Origin: Callipepla californica brunnescens
Lineage: Eukaryota > Chordata > Aves > Galliformes > Odontophoridae
NCBI GenBank assembly: GCA_023055505.1
Contig: JALIRH010000002.1
Coordinates: forward strand, 15,027,244 to 15,091,243
Direction: 5' to 3'
DNA: 64,000 nucleotides
Both the position numbers and the translations under genes were made by a program. The notes beneath the pieces were generated by a model that worked only from the letters and a program-made list of their open reading frames with translations, made no database searches and was not told where the DNA came from. Below, one piece after another: positions 1-11,990 of this stretch. How positions within the stretch are numbered: the stretch's first letter is position 1; every line of letters begins with the position of its first letter.

Positions 1-2520
1 ATTTCCACATTATTAACACATGGCTTCACACATTAGTGAGTGAAGATTTCTTTTGTAAAAAAAAACAAAAACAAAATAAAGCAAATCTTGCCTAAAGCTA
101 ACAAGTATGGAAATATTTTTACGAATCGTTAAATATATTTTAAATACCTATTTTCTCACTTAAAACTATAGTTTACAGTTCTATTAGAATATATTTTAGA
201 AAAGACAATTCTCCTAACAGACGTTTTGTGCTAAATCTTTTAGAACAAGCTTAAAATTTCTTGAACACCTAAAGGTATCTAATAAGCCAAAAATTTAAAC
301 AACAGCAAATAAATACACATCTGATTAAAAGCTGCAGGGACACCTTAGTAGATTTTTCAGTATGTGAAATTCCAACCACCAAAAAAAAAACAGTGAAAAC
401 ATAGATATTCTGATGAACAGAGGCAATTTATGCATTAGAGGCTTTCTCCACTGTTATCTTACAAATTGAAATTAATGGCTATGGAAAACTGTTGTTGTTA
501 TATATCCATCTGACAATGAAATGTATGCCTTATGAGATAAATTACAGAAATTAAACCTTCAGCATGTCAGCAAGAACTACAACAAAAATCTAATGACAAC
601 ATAAGCAATATTTTATTTCAAGGACATAGTCGGTATCATTGCTGTGATTTTACAGATAAATAGATACTTCACTTCTGCTTTACTAGGTTAGTAAAGTTCT
701 CTACTAAACTGTAAGTTTATTTTCTGGTGTGTTAGAGCTGTTAGAGAAAGACAGTCACAGGGTGAATTATTTGTGTATTCGCTAATCTGCACTTAAATTC
801 ATTAGGCTGTGATGTTAAAAAAAATCAACTGAAAATAAAAATAAAAATAAAAAAATAAAAAACACCCACCCACCAGAAAACAAACAAACAAACAAGCAAA
901 GAAACAAAACAACCACGAAAAATAATACGTAAATAAATAAATAAAACCACAATAACATATTGCTCTTCTGCTATCACTGCTACAGCATTGGAACCGTGTA
1001 ACCCTTCACCTAAAATACAAAGTAATTTCACTCATGCTTAAAATGTACTTAAATGGGAACTTATACTTGGTAACTTTGAAATTATTTTCCTAATTCCCTC
1101 CGCTTCAAAAAGTGTCACAAAGTAATCAACTAGTATTCATTATTATCTACACTTGCTGTAATCCAGTGACTCAGTACCTTTATAAGAAAAATGTTTCTTG
1201 GCAGTCAGAGTATTCAGATACATTTGAAGAGATAATCTAAACATTTAAATATTTATGTGAATCTCATTCAACATTCAGTACTTTTAAAATCCCTAAGAAA
1301 TTAATATTTTCTCCTTTAATTTTCCTTGAAAGAAGTGGTGCACTATAAAATCACAAAATATCAGTTCTAAGATTCCTTTTTTGCCAGTAAACATGAGTGC
1401 TGTACTGATTAATTTCACTGTTATACATAGCTCAGTTTTTAGGCAGTATTATTGTTCTAAGATAATTACAGATAAAGCACAATTGCCAGTGGGAAATAAT
1501 CGATAAAATATTTCTTAAGATAAAAAAAAAAAAAAAGCCCATTAAAAATCTTTCTTTTAATAATTCTGGGAACATAAGTTCAGAGTTTCGAGATCATAAT
1601 AGAATGTAGTTTGAGACAACTACATTCATATGTAGTTTTACATCATAAATATAGTTTAGTACTATCAGAGAGTCAAAAAAAAAAAAAAAAAGCAGTCATC
1701 AAAGTGAAAACATAAAGAAGTCTCTCAAATTTATTTAAGTAAAATTAGAATCTTTGTATCAGAACATGGGCAGTTCTAAAAAATATTCTGTCCAAGCAGG
1801 TATTAAGTATGACTATTTAGAACATGAATTTAATTATGTGAAAATTTTAAATTAAAACATTCTATTTCTATAAAGAGTAAATGAGAGTGTTTCATCTTAT
1901 GAAAATTGCTACTACATGTCTGATCCACAACTAGGAAAATGTGTTTTTTAAAGACATCTTTACTACATATATATTTTCAGTTGTTATTTTTGGAGACCAA
2001 GGCTTGTTCAGCTTCTGTTGAAACAGTCATAGCAGTCAATGTGACTCATTTACATAAATTTTTCTTCATATAAGATCTTTTCAGTTCTTTACAGTAGGGT
2101 TTTGTTGTTGTTGTTTGTTTGTTTGTTTGTTTGTTTTTATTGTTTGGTGAATTCATTACATTGAAGGGTATTGTTCATTGTGCTATCAAAATTCCACATC
2201 ATCTCTTCACAGAGTATTTTACTCAAACAAAGCCACAAAAATGTTGTTTGGCAGAGACAACTTATTCATTAGCTCCAAAATGAAGAACAGAATTCAAAGA
2301 CTCAGGATGTATGTATGAATCAGTTAATTTCTTCAAACGTCATGGATTTTCATCTATAGAGAAATTACTCGTTCCATACTATTAAGAAAATTTGCACAAA
2401 CCTTTAGGCTTATGTAATGTGAATCACACCAACATGAGGCCATTTTTAGATTCAGCATAGAGTACAGTTGCCATTGTGTCACAAGGAATGTATGTAAGTT
2501 ATGAGTTTATCAAATGAGCT
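1..2520. other. AT-rich non-coding stretch
   Basis: No gene or recognisable transposon was seen. It holds A-rich low-complexity sequence around 827-960 (runs of AAAAT, AAAC and AAAT units), poly-A runs near 1522-1536 and 1675-1691, and a TTG/TTTG microsatellite at 2101-2136. The short reading frame over 825-1031 on the minus strand is a low-complexity translation of the A-rich tract. Confidence 0.7.
2101..2136. repeat. (TTG/TTTG)n microsatellite
   Basis: Uninterrupted run of TTG units passing into TTTG units. Simple repeat with no associated element boundary seen. Confidence 0.9.
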
Positions 2521-3822
2521 ATCACAGAATTGTAGTGTTGAAGGGACCTCTAGAGATCACTAGTCCAACCCCTCCACCAAAGCTCCCTAGACCAAGTAGC
2601 ACAGGTAGGCATCCATGCAGGTCTTGAACGTCTCCAGAGAAAGAGACTCCACAACCACACCGGGCAGCTTGTTCCAGTGCTCTGTTACCCTTACCATGAA
2701 GAAGTTCCCATGCACACTTGTACAGAACTTCCTATGCATCAGTTTGTGGCTATTTCCCCTCATCCTATCACCACACACTGAAGAGAACAGCTTGGCCTCA
2801 TCCCTTTGCCTCCTGCTCCTTAAATATTTTTAGATGCGGATCAGTTCCCCTGTGAGTCTACTTTTTTCAAGGCTGAACAGACCTAGGTCTCTCAGCCTTT
2901 CCTCATAAGAAATCATCTCCCTTAACCTGCTGGCCATGTTTTTTCTAATGGACCCCTTTTTAATGCAATTGGCCTTCTTGGCCACCAAGTCACACTGCTG
3001 GCTCATGGCCAGTCTGTTATCCATCAGGTCCTTCTCCACTCCAACCTGTACATAGTGCATTCCTCCCTAGGTGCAAGACTCTACACTTGATCTTGTTAGA
3101 CCTCATCTGGTTCCTTTCTGCCCAACTCTCCATCCTGTCTAGGTCTCACTGAATGGCAGCACAGACCACAGACTTCCAGCATGCCAGCCATTCCTCCCAG
3201 CTTTGTATCATCAGCAAACTTTCTACTCCCTCATCAAGGTCACTGATTAAGATGTTGAATAGGACCAGACCAAGCATTGACCCCAGAGAAACACTGATAA
3301 GTATAGGTACTTATAGGTTCGTATATAGGTCCAGGGGTACTTTTAGCCACCGATCATCATCCTCTGAGCTCTGCCAGTCAGCAAGTTCTCAACCCACCTC
3401 ACCATCTACTCATCTATTCCACATCTCCTCAGCTTTGTTATAAGGATACTGTGAGTGACAGTGTCAAATGCCTTGCTGAAATCAAGGTAGACTACATCTA
3501 CTACTCTCCCCCCATCCACCCAGCCAGGAATGATATAATAGAAGGCTATCAGGTTAGCTGAACACAACCTCCCCCTGGTGAGCCCATGCTGACTACTACT
3601 GAGAAAACCCTTCTCTTCCAGTTACCTGGAGTCAGCATCCAGAACAAGCTTTCCATCACTTTCCAGGGAGAGAGGTGAGGCCGACTGGCCTGTTGCTTCC
3701 TGGATCCTCCTTCTTGCCCTTTTTGAAGACCAGAGTGACATTAGCTATCTTTCACTCTTCAGGTACCCCTCCCATTCTCCAAGAACTCTCCAAGATGATA
3801 GAGAGCAGTTCAGCAATCACCT
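2521..3822 (-). mobile_element. CR1 LINE, 5'-truncated, minus strand
   Basis: This is a 1.3 kb remnant of a CR1 non-LTR retrotransposon. The left end reads as the reverse complement of a CR1 3' end. Minus-strand translations match the C-terminal half of CR1 ORF2. Around 3201-3220 the reverse-transcriptase active-site box still reads FADDTKL. Further along come the leucine-rich segment (residues like LRDLGLFSLEKSRL, about 2850-2910) and the C-terminal TEHWNKLPG motif near 2660-2690. Several frameshifts split the frame, and a short insertion with repeated TATAGGT-like words lies near 3295-3340, so the copy is dead. The upstream part of ORF2 and the 5' end are absent, as usual for CR1 insertions. 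Confidence 0.93.
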
Positions 3823-4727
3823 GAGAAATGAGAATGGCAAAAAAATTACAGATTTTTTTCCTCTTCCATTGTGCATGTGCACATATGCCTGTACAACCTT
3901 GACATTGTTCTAATGATTTTAAGTTTCTCGGTAGAGGAATCTTATTTTTTCTGCTTAACTGTAACAGGTACAGACACCTAGTTATGTGTAAAATGTAAGG
4001 CTTATTTTCTGCATCTGTCTACATAATCAGAAAACAGCATATGATATTGATTATATATCTTTATTTCGCTATTGATATACAGTTATATTTGTAGCTTATA
4101 TTTTGTTCTTTTTATTATGGAACCAGCAAGAGAGGTTCACAAATATTTGTATATTCTGACATATATTAGCCAAGTCACAAACATGATCACCACTAATTAG
4201 TTGATTCAACATATGCTCTACATTCAAATAGGTTGGATACTCTTGGAAGGAAATTTTCAGAGTAACATGTAATTCTCTTACTAGTCGCTAGTTTCCTGAA
4301 GGTAGCCTGCAGTTCAAAAATAAAAAACATAAATTCAAGCAACAGTGGCCAAAAATAACAATGCAATTGTGCTTGCCACCTTAAACATTTACTGACATTT
4401 GCTGAAACTACTTTTTTTCTGTCCATTAAATATAGAAATCATGAAGTATTGCATAGGAGGATGGACATTCGTACAAAACAAATTCCATGTTTATTTATTC
4501 CTGAAATTTCTGATTAGTGAAACTAAATAGGGAAATGGAAATAACCTTATGATAAATCTTGTTCATGATGAGCACACTGGGCACTGTTAAAGATAACAGC
4601 AGTCATCATAAGCCTGTTAAACAGTTGTGACAGATGGGGTAGATAAAGTATGATTATATATTTTTTCTTCTCTTGGATAATGAATATGTCAGAAATTTTA
4701 CAGGACACTGACAGAGGGAAATGAAAC
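3823..4727. other. AT-rich non-coding stretch
   Basis: Nothing gene-like or repeat-like was recognised. A 77-codon minus-strand frame at 4193-4426 has no domain, no splice context and composition like the background, so I treat it as chance. Confidence 0.6.
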
Positions 4728-5100
4728 TGTCAATGGTTTATGGGTTGGTTAGCCTGGTTCTGTGACTAATGGGGAGGGGGATCCGTGGTCCCATGACCTG
4801 GGAAATGGGAAGCAGGGAAAAAGGGAAAGGGTAGAGAGATAGACCTAAAAACAACTTGGTAGTGATCTGAGGAGGAAAAATAATTTACTAAATAAGACAT
4901 CAGAATGCAAAATAGCACAATATAATACAATAAAATTGGAATATGAAGCTAATAAATCAAGTAAAGTGAGAGAATGAGTGTCCAAAAATGAAGGTCTTAC
5001 TCTAAAGCTGAAAGGAAGATGGCTAGAGAACCTCCAATGCTAAGATGACCAGCAAAAAGAAGGAAGTCTCAGTAATTGCATGCAGTTTTATCTTTTCCTT
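4728..5100 (-). mobile_element. Partial ERV LTR, family B (as 25441-26013)
   Basis: The left end begins TGTCAATGG and continues with the same order of blocks as the complete LTR at 25441-26013: a G/A-rich segment, a GATCTGAGGAGGAAAA-like block, a CTAAATAAGA block, an AATATAAT block and a TTTTATCTTTTCC block. Similarity fades near 5100, followed by an A/C-rich run, so roughly the last third is missing. The strand is inferred: in the reverse complement of the family a TATA-like GATAAAAAC lies in a position expected for U3. No target duplication could be tested because the right end is lost. Confidence 0.7.
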
Positions 5101-6107
5101 GTAAAGTTGTATTCTACTCTAATTAAAAAACAAAACAAAACAAGCAACAACAAAAAACAACCAGCAAAAGCAGTTAGTGAAAAGGAGGAATAATACAACT
5201 TCTGTTAACATAGGAAGTCTATTTTTACAATCTTATGATATCTGTTTTTTCCCTTTTTCCTTTTTTCTAATCAGATTAAAAAATATGAAAAATGCTTATT
5301 TCAAAAGTTCCACAATTCCAGAAAATCTAAAGTGAAAATGACATTGAGAAACATAATGTCAAACGATATGAAGAGTCACAATTTTCAGGATATATATTCT
5401 GAAGATATCAAGTTGAGATATATACACCAGTTTATGCTACCCATGTATTTGATCCATAATCATTAGGAGCAATGGAGCAGAGAAGTCTAAGAAGTGTTGA
5501 AAACATTCTCCTTGACAGAAACACATTTTTTTATGAACCACTCATAGTTCAATTTTTAAAATTCCATGAAGAACTGACTGTTTAGAAGAATAATAGTTTA
5601 AATGGCAGTTATTTTTAGTAACAGCACATACTGTACCACCTACTAAGAACCCAAGGAGAAATCAGTACTCCAACTGCATTCTAAAGCATTACTGTGTACG
5701 TAAGCTGAATATATTTTTTCCTTGTTGAATGTTTCATGATATTTTGATCCTGATGTCATAAATTCCCAGAGTTGAACATGGAAATTTTTTTCTTTGATGT
5801 CTTCATCCATCTGAAGAGTCACAAGCTAACATTTTAAATAACAAAAACTCTGTATTTTCCAATTTTATATATTAAGTCAGAATCTTGTGTCTGTGTAAGT
5901 GACTCTGTATATAGGTCAGCATTTCATTTTGTAGCAGATACCAAGTTATTGATTCAATTGATTGATCTGTCTCTATGAAATGAAAGCAATAAGAACATTG
6001 CCACACTATTATTGTAATTTCAGTTTTAATTCTGAGAGTGAAGAATTATGAAATAGCTCATTTCTGTGTGCTGCTTAACAAGTTGTCTCTGGGAAGAAGT
6101 AATATTT
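5101..6107. other. AT-rich non-coding stretch
   Basis: Starts with an A/C-rich low-complexity run (about 5125-5165). Nothing else was recognised before the LTR target duplication at 6108. Confidence 0.6.
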
Positions 6108-6112
6108 CTGTT
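6108..6112. repeat. Left target-site duplication CTGTT
   Basis: The five bases CTGTT precede the LTR at 6113 and recur exactly at 6858-6862 on the other side. Confidence 0.8.
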
Positions 6113-6857
6113 TGTCACGCTCCAAGATAAAGGAGGGAGACTAGGCTCTTTGATTATGTGTATACCCGATGGCGAGATTAAGACACAACAGGTCAAATGT
6201 TAGCCCAACCAGTTTATTACAATTACTAGTTGCTTAGGGATATGGGGAAGGGAAGGTGAGCAATAGAAAAGGGATAAAAACCAAGGAGTCTTGATAGAAA
6301 GCAAGAGAGATATAATCATCACCGTGGGTCCAGCGAGGTTCGTAGTAGGTCTGGTCACCATGGGGAATGGGAGAAAGTCAGGAAGCTTCGCAGCAAGCAG
6401 GCCTCAGGGTTCATCCGCAGAGTTTCCCCCCTCAGGGAATTCTCCGTTTCCTCTTCGGGAGTTCTCCATCAAAGATTTTTTTCTTTGGGAGTTCTTCTTC
6501 AAAGTCACTAGTTTATTGAAGGCCTTTTCTCCCCATTTCTCAGTTGTTTTTTTCTTTTTTCTCTGTTAGTGTGACATACCTGGCCCAACCAGATAAGCCA
6601 GCAGGGAGTGGTACCTTCATTGCCATAGACAAGCATTATTACCTTTTGCAGTGATCAGCTTCTCCTTTATTACATCCCTAACAAAGCCGGACCCCGAAAA
6701 AGACAGGCTTGGCCCCACTTCTGCTTATCTTTACAACAATAAGCAGAGGCACTGTGGCACGGTGACACCCAGCCAGATAACCTGCAGTTCTCAAAACCAG
6801 AAAGGCCTCACGAAGCAAGCTTTGAGACAATAAATAGAACAGTTTCTGTCTTTCACA
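6113..6857 (-). mobile_element. Solo ERV LTR, family A, minus strand
   Basis: A 745-bp solo long terminal repeat of an avian endogenous retrovirus. It starts TGTCACGCTCC and ends TTTCACA on the plus strand, and is flanked by perfect CTGTT 5-bp duplications. The first 110 bp are the reverse complement of the terminal segment of the LTR at 57874-58698, including GGAGGGAGAC, GTGTATACCC and GAGATTAAGA words. On the minus strand a polyadenylation signal AATAAA lies at 6213-6218, matching the position in the other copy and fixing the orientation. No internal retroviral sequence remains, so it arose by LTR-LTR recombination. Reading frames at 6291-6569 and 6651-6833 are chance frames inside the LTR. 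The 5-bp duplication is compatible with several avian ERV groups; I do not assign one. Confidence 0.88.
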
Positions 6858-6862
6858 CTGTT
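6858..6862. repeat. Right target-site duplication CTGTT
   Basis: Exact match to 6108-6112, confirming the outer edges of the LTR between them. Confidence 0.8.
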
Positions 6863-9463
6863 ATTGTCGAGAGTTTTCTAGTCTGAATTTTAGAGGTTAT
6901 TTGGAGTTCATCATTATTCATGTTTCATATTTCAGTCAAATATATACTTCATATTTTAATATAATCTCATATCTTTATTTAGTAGTATGTTTGAACTGCT
7001 TTAATTTACAAAGACATGGACTGTTCATTTAATCTAGTCTATTTGGAATAAGTCATTTTTAATTTGTATAAAACAGATCTTTGATAATTAGATTCCTCTA
7101 CATGTCTTTCAGTTTCCCTATGGTCTTGTAGATCCTGACAAGTATTTTTGCAATTATGATTTAATTAAATATTCCCTAAAGAGTTGCTATATATAGCAAA
7201 ACCATTTAACCAATTGTTAGTCTTTCAAAATCAAGAACTTTAGAAGTCATTATTTTCACCATCCTCATCCTATGGACATATGGCCTTAATGTGATATGGA
7301 TTGTAATGTGACATGGAAATCTAAACAATGTGGTTTCCTTCACAATCTTCATAACTGTCATTTTTACAAAATATCCTAAAGCTACAGCTAATATATGCAT
7401 ATGCAAAATTTATCATACTAGCATACTTGTGTGCCACTTCTACTTCTTACAAGATAGATCCTACACGGAAGTTTGATTTGTATCTGTGTGCTTAACTGAA
7501 GATTTCAGAATTATTTTGATCATAAATACATTATTTTGAGTAAGGAAGAAAAGGCAAAGAAGAATCTGTAGCAAGTGTCTTGTTTGTGTAAGAGAGAAAA
7601 AATCAGACAAACAAGTGGGAAAAAAGAAATTAAAAGTTCTGAAAATTCAGTGACAAATTTCTAAATAATGCATTTATAATGTACTAATAGCACTTATAAA
7701 AATAATGAAACAAAAAGCCAACACACACACACATACAAGGAAAATTTTAATAGAATAAACTGTACTCATATTTTTCACATTATAGATATTTTTTAAGAAT
7801 AATTCTGCTTTCATCTAATATATTTATTAACAGTTTGTAGATTTGAAGCACTAAACTTGAAAGACTGTTAAAAGGAAAAAAAAATCTGAAAAAGACAAAA
7901 GAAATTGTGAGACCTTATTCCTGAAAAATTGTTTATCAGGGAATTAATTTTTACATAAAAGAAAACGTAAGTGAATTCACACAGTACCCAGATCCCTGTG
8001 ACCTGTTTGTATAACCACATTTACCAAAGCAATAAATGAGATTTCTGTAAGTTTCTCACATGACTCACCATGAAAGTTTTTACAGTCTTCACAATGTGTG
8101 CAGTGGGTGCAGGGTGATGACGTGCATATTGAACTGTTAAGTAATAAAGAAGCAAGTATTTGGAAGGGTCATCAGTCACATATATTAATATTATATCTTA
8201 TGTATGTGAATGAGCAATGTAACAAGTATACTGAGTGCTGAATAAGTGATGTGAGAATAACAAAGAATGAGATTTTATTTTTTTTTATTCTGGGTGTTCT
8301 TCTATGTAAAGGATACTCCTTAATGTATGGACAACCACCAATATTAATATTGTTAATTTCTGTATTAATATCATTGCATGGTAGTAATGAGAGCAAACCA
8401 CAGTAAAATATTCTGTTCCCTGTTCAAAAAGTAGATTACTCTTACTAATAGTTTCTGTAAGGAGTTAAATATTTTATTTAAAGCATTTGAATAATAAAAG
8501 TGAATTCTTCTGTCAAGATGCTTATCTTCCGCACATATCTAAGTAAAATTTTTACATGAAGACATCTCTAACTGAGATAGGCACACAGCTTCTTACCAGC
8601 CAGAGAGAAATAGGCACACTTAGGATGTAATTCAAGTCAGCCTAGTAAAAATATTTAAACAAGGTCAGCATAATTGTCATCTAAATATAGTCTCGTTTTC
8701 TTAAGCTTTTCTCACCTATTTATTTTAAATACAATTCTGCTGGCTAGAAAAGGAGAGAAGAATGAAGACAGGTTTGATTTTCTTGACCCCTCAGTTTCAC
8801 TGTTGCTTATAATCATCCAAACACTCCAGTTGCCTGTAGTGATTTCTCATGAATTTCTGAAGGGAATAAAGGACATTCTTGGTCATTCTGACTTCTATTC
8901 TTCTCCAAAAGAGATAGACATCCCAAATAAACTGTGTTTGGATCCATTAAAAAAAGAAGGATTACTTGGCAATAGTTGTATGTTATAATCATAATATGTA
9001 TCTACATCTTGTTGCTCTCATCGCAGGACTTTACATTTTCAGAACCCTCTGAAAAATGTTGAAATTTTTCTTTGCATGTTTAATTAATCTGGCAATGCAA
9101 TATAAATTTTTTTTTGTAGAATTTTTTTTTTAGATTTTACTTAAAAAAGCAGAAGTATATTTATGCTTAAAGAGCAATGACTATGAGACATGAACTATAT
9201 TTGAATGTTAACTTCAGCAATAGAAAATCGTCACAGTGAACATGTGGATAATTAAGACAATACTATCTGCATGAGCTGGTCTTTTATTCCACTTGCCAAA
9301 GGTATGTGAACTGCCATCTTTTCTACTGACATGCAGGATTTTCCACTCTTTGGTTATTTTTCATGACAGGTGAACCATTTGCATTTTAACAACAAATTCT
9401 GAACTTAGAATGTGAGGGTATTTGGCGAAGATTTCTCAACAGACAAAGAATCTTTTTCTGCTC

Positions 9464-9489
9464 TTTTTTTTTTTTTTTTTTTTTTTTTT
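9464..9489. repeat. Poly-T tract (26 T)
   Basis: Homopolymer of 26 T. It could be a relic poly-A tail on the minus strand, but no retroposed gene was recognised next to it. Confidence 0.9.
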
Positions 9490-10375
9490 ACTCTCTGGAA
9501 CTGCTTTAATATTCTGTTTAAATATTTTAAGTTAGTTATGATGTTGTGATACAGAACTAACACTGAGAGCATTCCAGTACTGAGGGATAGTTGTGCAAGA
9601 TCATGTCCTGAACTTAAGATGTATGCCATCTGACAGGTGTCTTGTACTTGTCATTGGGGATTACCATCAGAATAAATAGAGTTTTGTGCAAAGATCCATA
9701 CATTTGTATAAGTCTTAACCATTTGGTATTTAGAACTGTTCTATTTCACATACTTTATTGTATCTTGTCATTTTCATCAGCTCCAAATTTAGTATCTCTT
9801 TCCAAGCAGAATTTACAAAAAGCATTTATTTGGTATATGTGCAAAAGAGTTAAAATGAATCGCGCACTACTTTTGTGAGTCAGAGCCTTTTATAGATTTT
9901 TTCAGTATTTTCTTGTGTCAGTTTTTTCCATCCATCCCCAGTAACAATAGAAAAGTTCTCTTTTCCTTCTTACTCATCAACTCCGACAGGCAGTTGGAAA
10001 TACTGTAAGCACTTATCTTACTGGCAGTCTTCTGTCTTGTTCCGGCTCCATAGGGTCAAAAACGGATTAAAATTTCTGATGTGAAGATAGAAAAAAATTA
10101 TACTCCAGTTATTAGTTGTACTTTAATGAACCCCAGAAGTGTGAGAACAATTTGTACAGACTAACTTCTCTCTGAATTAATAAATTATAAGTTTCAGAAG
10201 AACATTTTGACTTCTGTGTAATCTCTTTTTAGCTTACACTTCCATTTCTTTTCAAATTTTCACCTATACTTCATAGATATCTAAGGTGTCCATGCCCTCT
10301 GAATACACACAATTCTTTGATCTGTGTCAAGCTAGGTGAGAGGATGGGAATAAAGCTAATCTTTCGTTTTTCCAA

Positions 10376-10410
10376 ATATATATATATATTCACATATATA
10401 TATATATATT
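10376..10410. repeat. (TA)n microsatellite
   Basis: Two TA runs separated by TTCACA. Simple repeat. Confidence 0.9.
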
Positions 10411-10680
10411 CAAATTCTCTCATAGTATTTCAATGTAGTTATTTATTTTATTTTTAAATATTTAGTTTTGAAAGAGCTGAGTGGTTCAGACCTTCCCACG
10501 GCATCTTAAGAAAAGTCAGAAGTTACCTATTTTGGTCAAGTCCCTAAATTGAATTAATACTCATCAATGAATTTTTTTATCCAAAACTTCTAAATTATGC
10601 CAAGATACATGTAAATTAAATGTAAGAGTGATAGTAGAACCAAAATACATATAACCCCCTTAAAATATGACAGCTGTCTC

Positions 10681-10830
10681 ATGTACAGCTTCCCATCCAC
10701 TAGTACACCCAGGTCCCTTTTGGCAGGGCTGTGATCAATCCTCCCATTCCCCAGGTTGCATTGGTAGTGAGGGTTACCTCAATCCAAGTTTAAGACCTTG
10801 CACTTGGATTTATTCAATCAGATAAGAAGA
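10681..10830 (-). mobile_element. CR1 LINE internal fragment, minus strand
   Basis: About 150 bp matching, in reverse, the CR1 ORF2 segment downstream of the RT active site. Recognisable words include AGGTCCCTTTTGGCAGGGCT and AGACCTTGCACTTGGATTT, which are typical of minus-oriented CR1. Both ends are degraded and no 3' tail is present. It is short and diverged but distinctive. Confidence 0.8.
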
Positions 10831-11717
10831 AAAAATGGTAGTGAAACAAAAAAATAATAAAGCAAACCAAAAGCAATCTCAAAAGTTTACAAAATAATTT
10901 ACAAATTTTATCTGTTGAAATCATGGAGTATTGCTGTGGAGAATAGTTTGCACCTCATACATGTACTACTTTCCAGTGCTCTCAGAGGAAAAATATCTCC
11001 ACTGTACAGAGTGAGTTTATAACTTTGTTTTAACATAAATTCTAATGCAAACACTGTTAAAACCACTTTCAGTGATATCAATGGCCTTCTTTCACTAAAT
11101 TATTTTTTTCTCGACTTCTCAATGGAATATATCATTTTATTCACTGATAAGCATTCTTTTAATGCATAAAAGTTCATTTGACATAGTAAATATATATATA
11201 TGTATCTTTAGATATGCATATACATATATGTATATATATATACATATCTGTAATAAGATACAAAGAGCAAAAATAACATTACTGTAAATAGTTTAATAGA
11301 ATTTTCAACATTATTATGAGAGCAAACAGTTAATCCCAGATTATGTGTTTTCATAATTCTGTGTTGATTGAGTTCTATGCCTTCCTTTTGTACATTCTAC
11401 GTTTTTTAAACTGTAATTAGAAAATACATAAATATAGGAGATTTGAGAATTGTGTCGGAAAATATCAGTTTAAAATTGTCTGCTATTTAATCTGTTAACA
11501 TCGAAATAATGCTTTGAGGAATTGCATAATGTTTTGTAATGAAAACTTCTCTGCTTTATTAAAACAAATTTTCTACATATATTTGTTAACAACTGAGAAG
11601 AAGCTTTGAAATAAAAGAAAATGCAGTTCTCTATGTCTGTTTTCATCTTCACACTTTTTATACTTTTATACATCTATAACAATCCAAAGTTCATGCACCT
11701 ATGGAGACCTTTCCATA
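10831..11717. other. AT-rich non-coding stretch
   Basis: Contains a TA/TG-rich microsatellite at 11188-11250. Nothing gene-like was seen. Confidence 0.6.
11188..11250. repeat. (TA)n-rich microsatellite
   Basis: TATATATA and GTATATA runs with interruptions. Partly self-complementary, so it may form hairpins. Confidence 0.85.
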
Positions 11718-11990
11718 CCAGTCAGTGATTTATGAGCTGGTTCAGCCCAGTTCCATGATGAATGGTGCGAGGGGACCCAAGGACCCATGCCCCAAGGAAG
11801 AGAAAAGGGAAAAAGGGAAAGGGAAAGGAGATGAACCTAAAAACAGAACAGTAGTGATGACCTGAGGAGGAAATCTAATTTACTAAGATATTAGAATGCA
11901 AAATAACACAGTATGATACAATATAATTGGAATTGAAGCTATTGAATCAAATAACATGGGATAGTGTCCAAAAAAATTATAGAGGTGCAA
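11718..11990 (-). mobile_element. Partial ERV LTR, family B
   Basis: Follows the block order of the LTR at 25441-26013: a GCTGGTTCAGCCCAGTTCC-like start, the GGGAAAAAGGGAAAGGG purine block, a CCTGAGGAGGAAA block, a TTTACTAAGATATTAG block and the ATATAATTGGAATTGAAGCT block, then similarity stops. The right part of the LTR is missing and no target duplication is testable. Strand follows the inferred orientation of the family. Confidence 0.72.

Larger units (their letters stand above)
6863..10680. other. AT-rich non-coding stretch
   Basis: Contains a short CA run at about 7721-7733, a 26-base poly-T at 9464-9489 and a TA-rich microsatellite at 10376-10410. The longest open frame (8674-8988, plus, 104 codons) has a hydrophobic start but no recognisable domain, splice context or codon bias, and is probably chance. 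No transposon was recognised. Confidence 0.6.

Noticed and set aside
8674..8988. 104-codon plus-strand frame with a hydrophobic beginning
   Set aside because: No homologous family recognised, AT-rich codons like the background, no splice signals or poly-A signal context. Probably chance.
9464..9489. Poly-T as the tail of a processed pseudogene
   Set aside because: No recognisable coding sequence adjacent to it on the minus strand.
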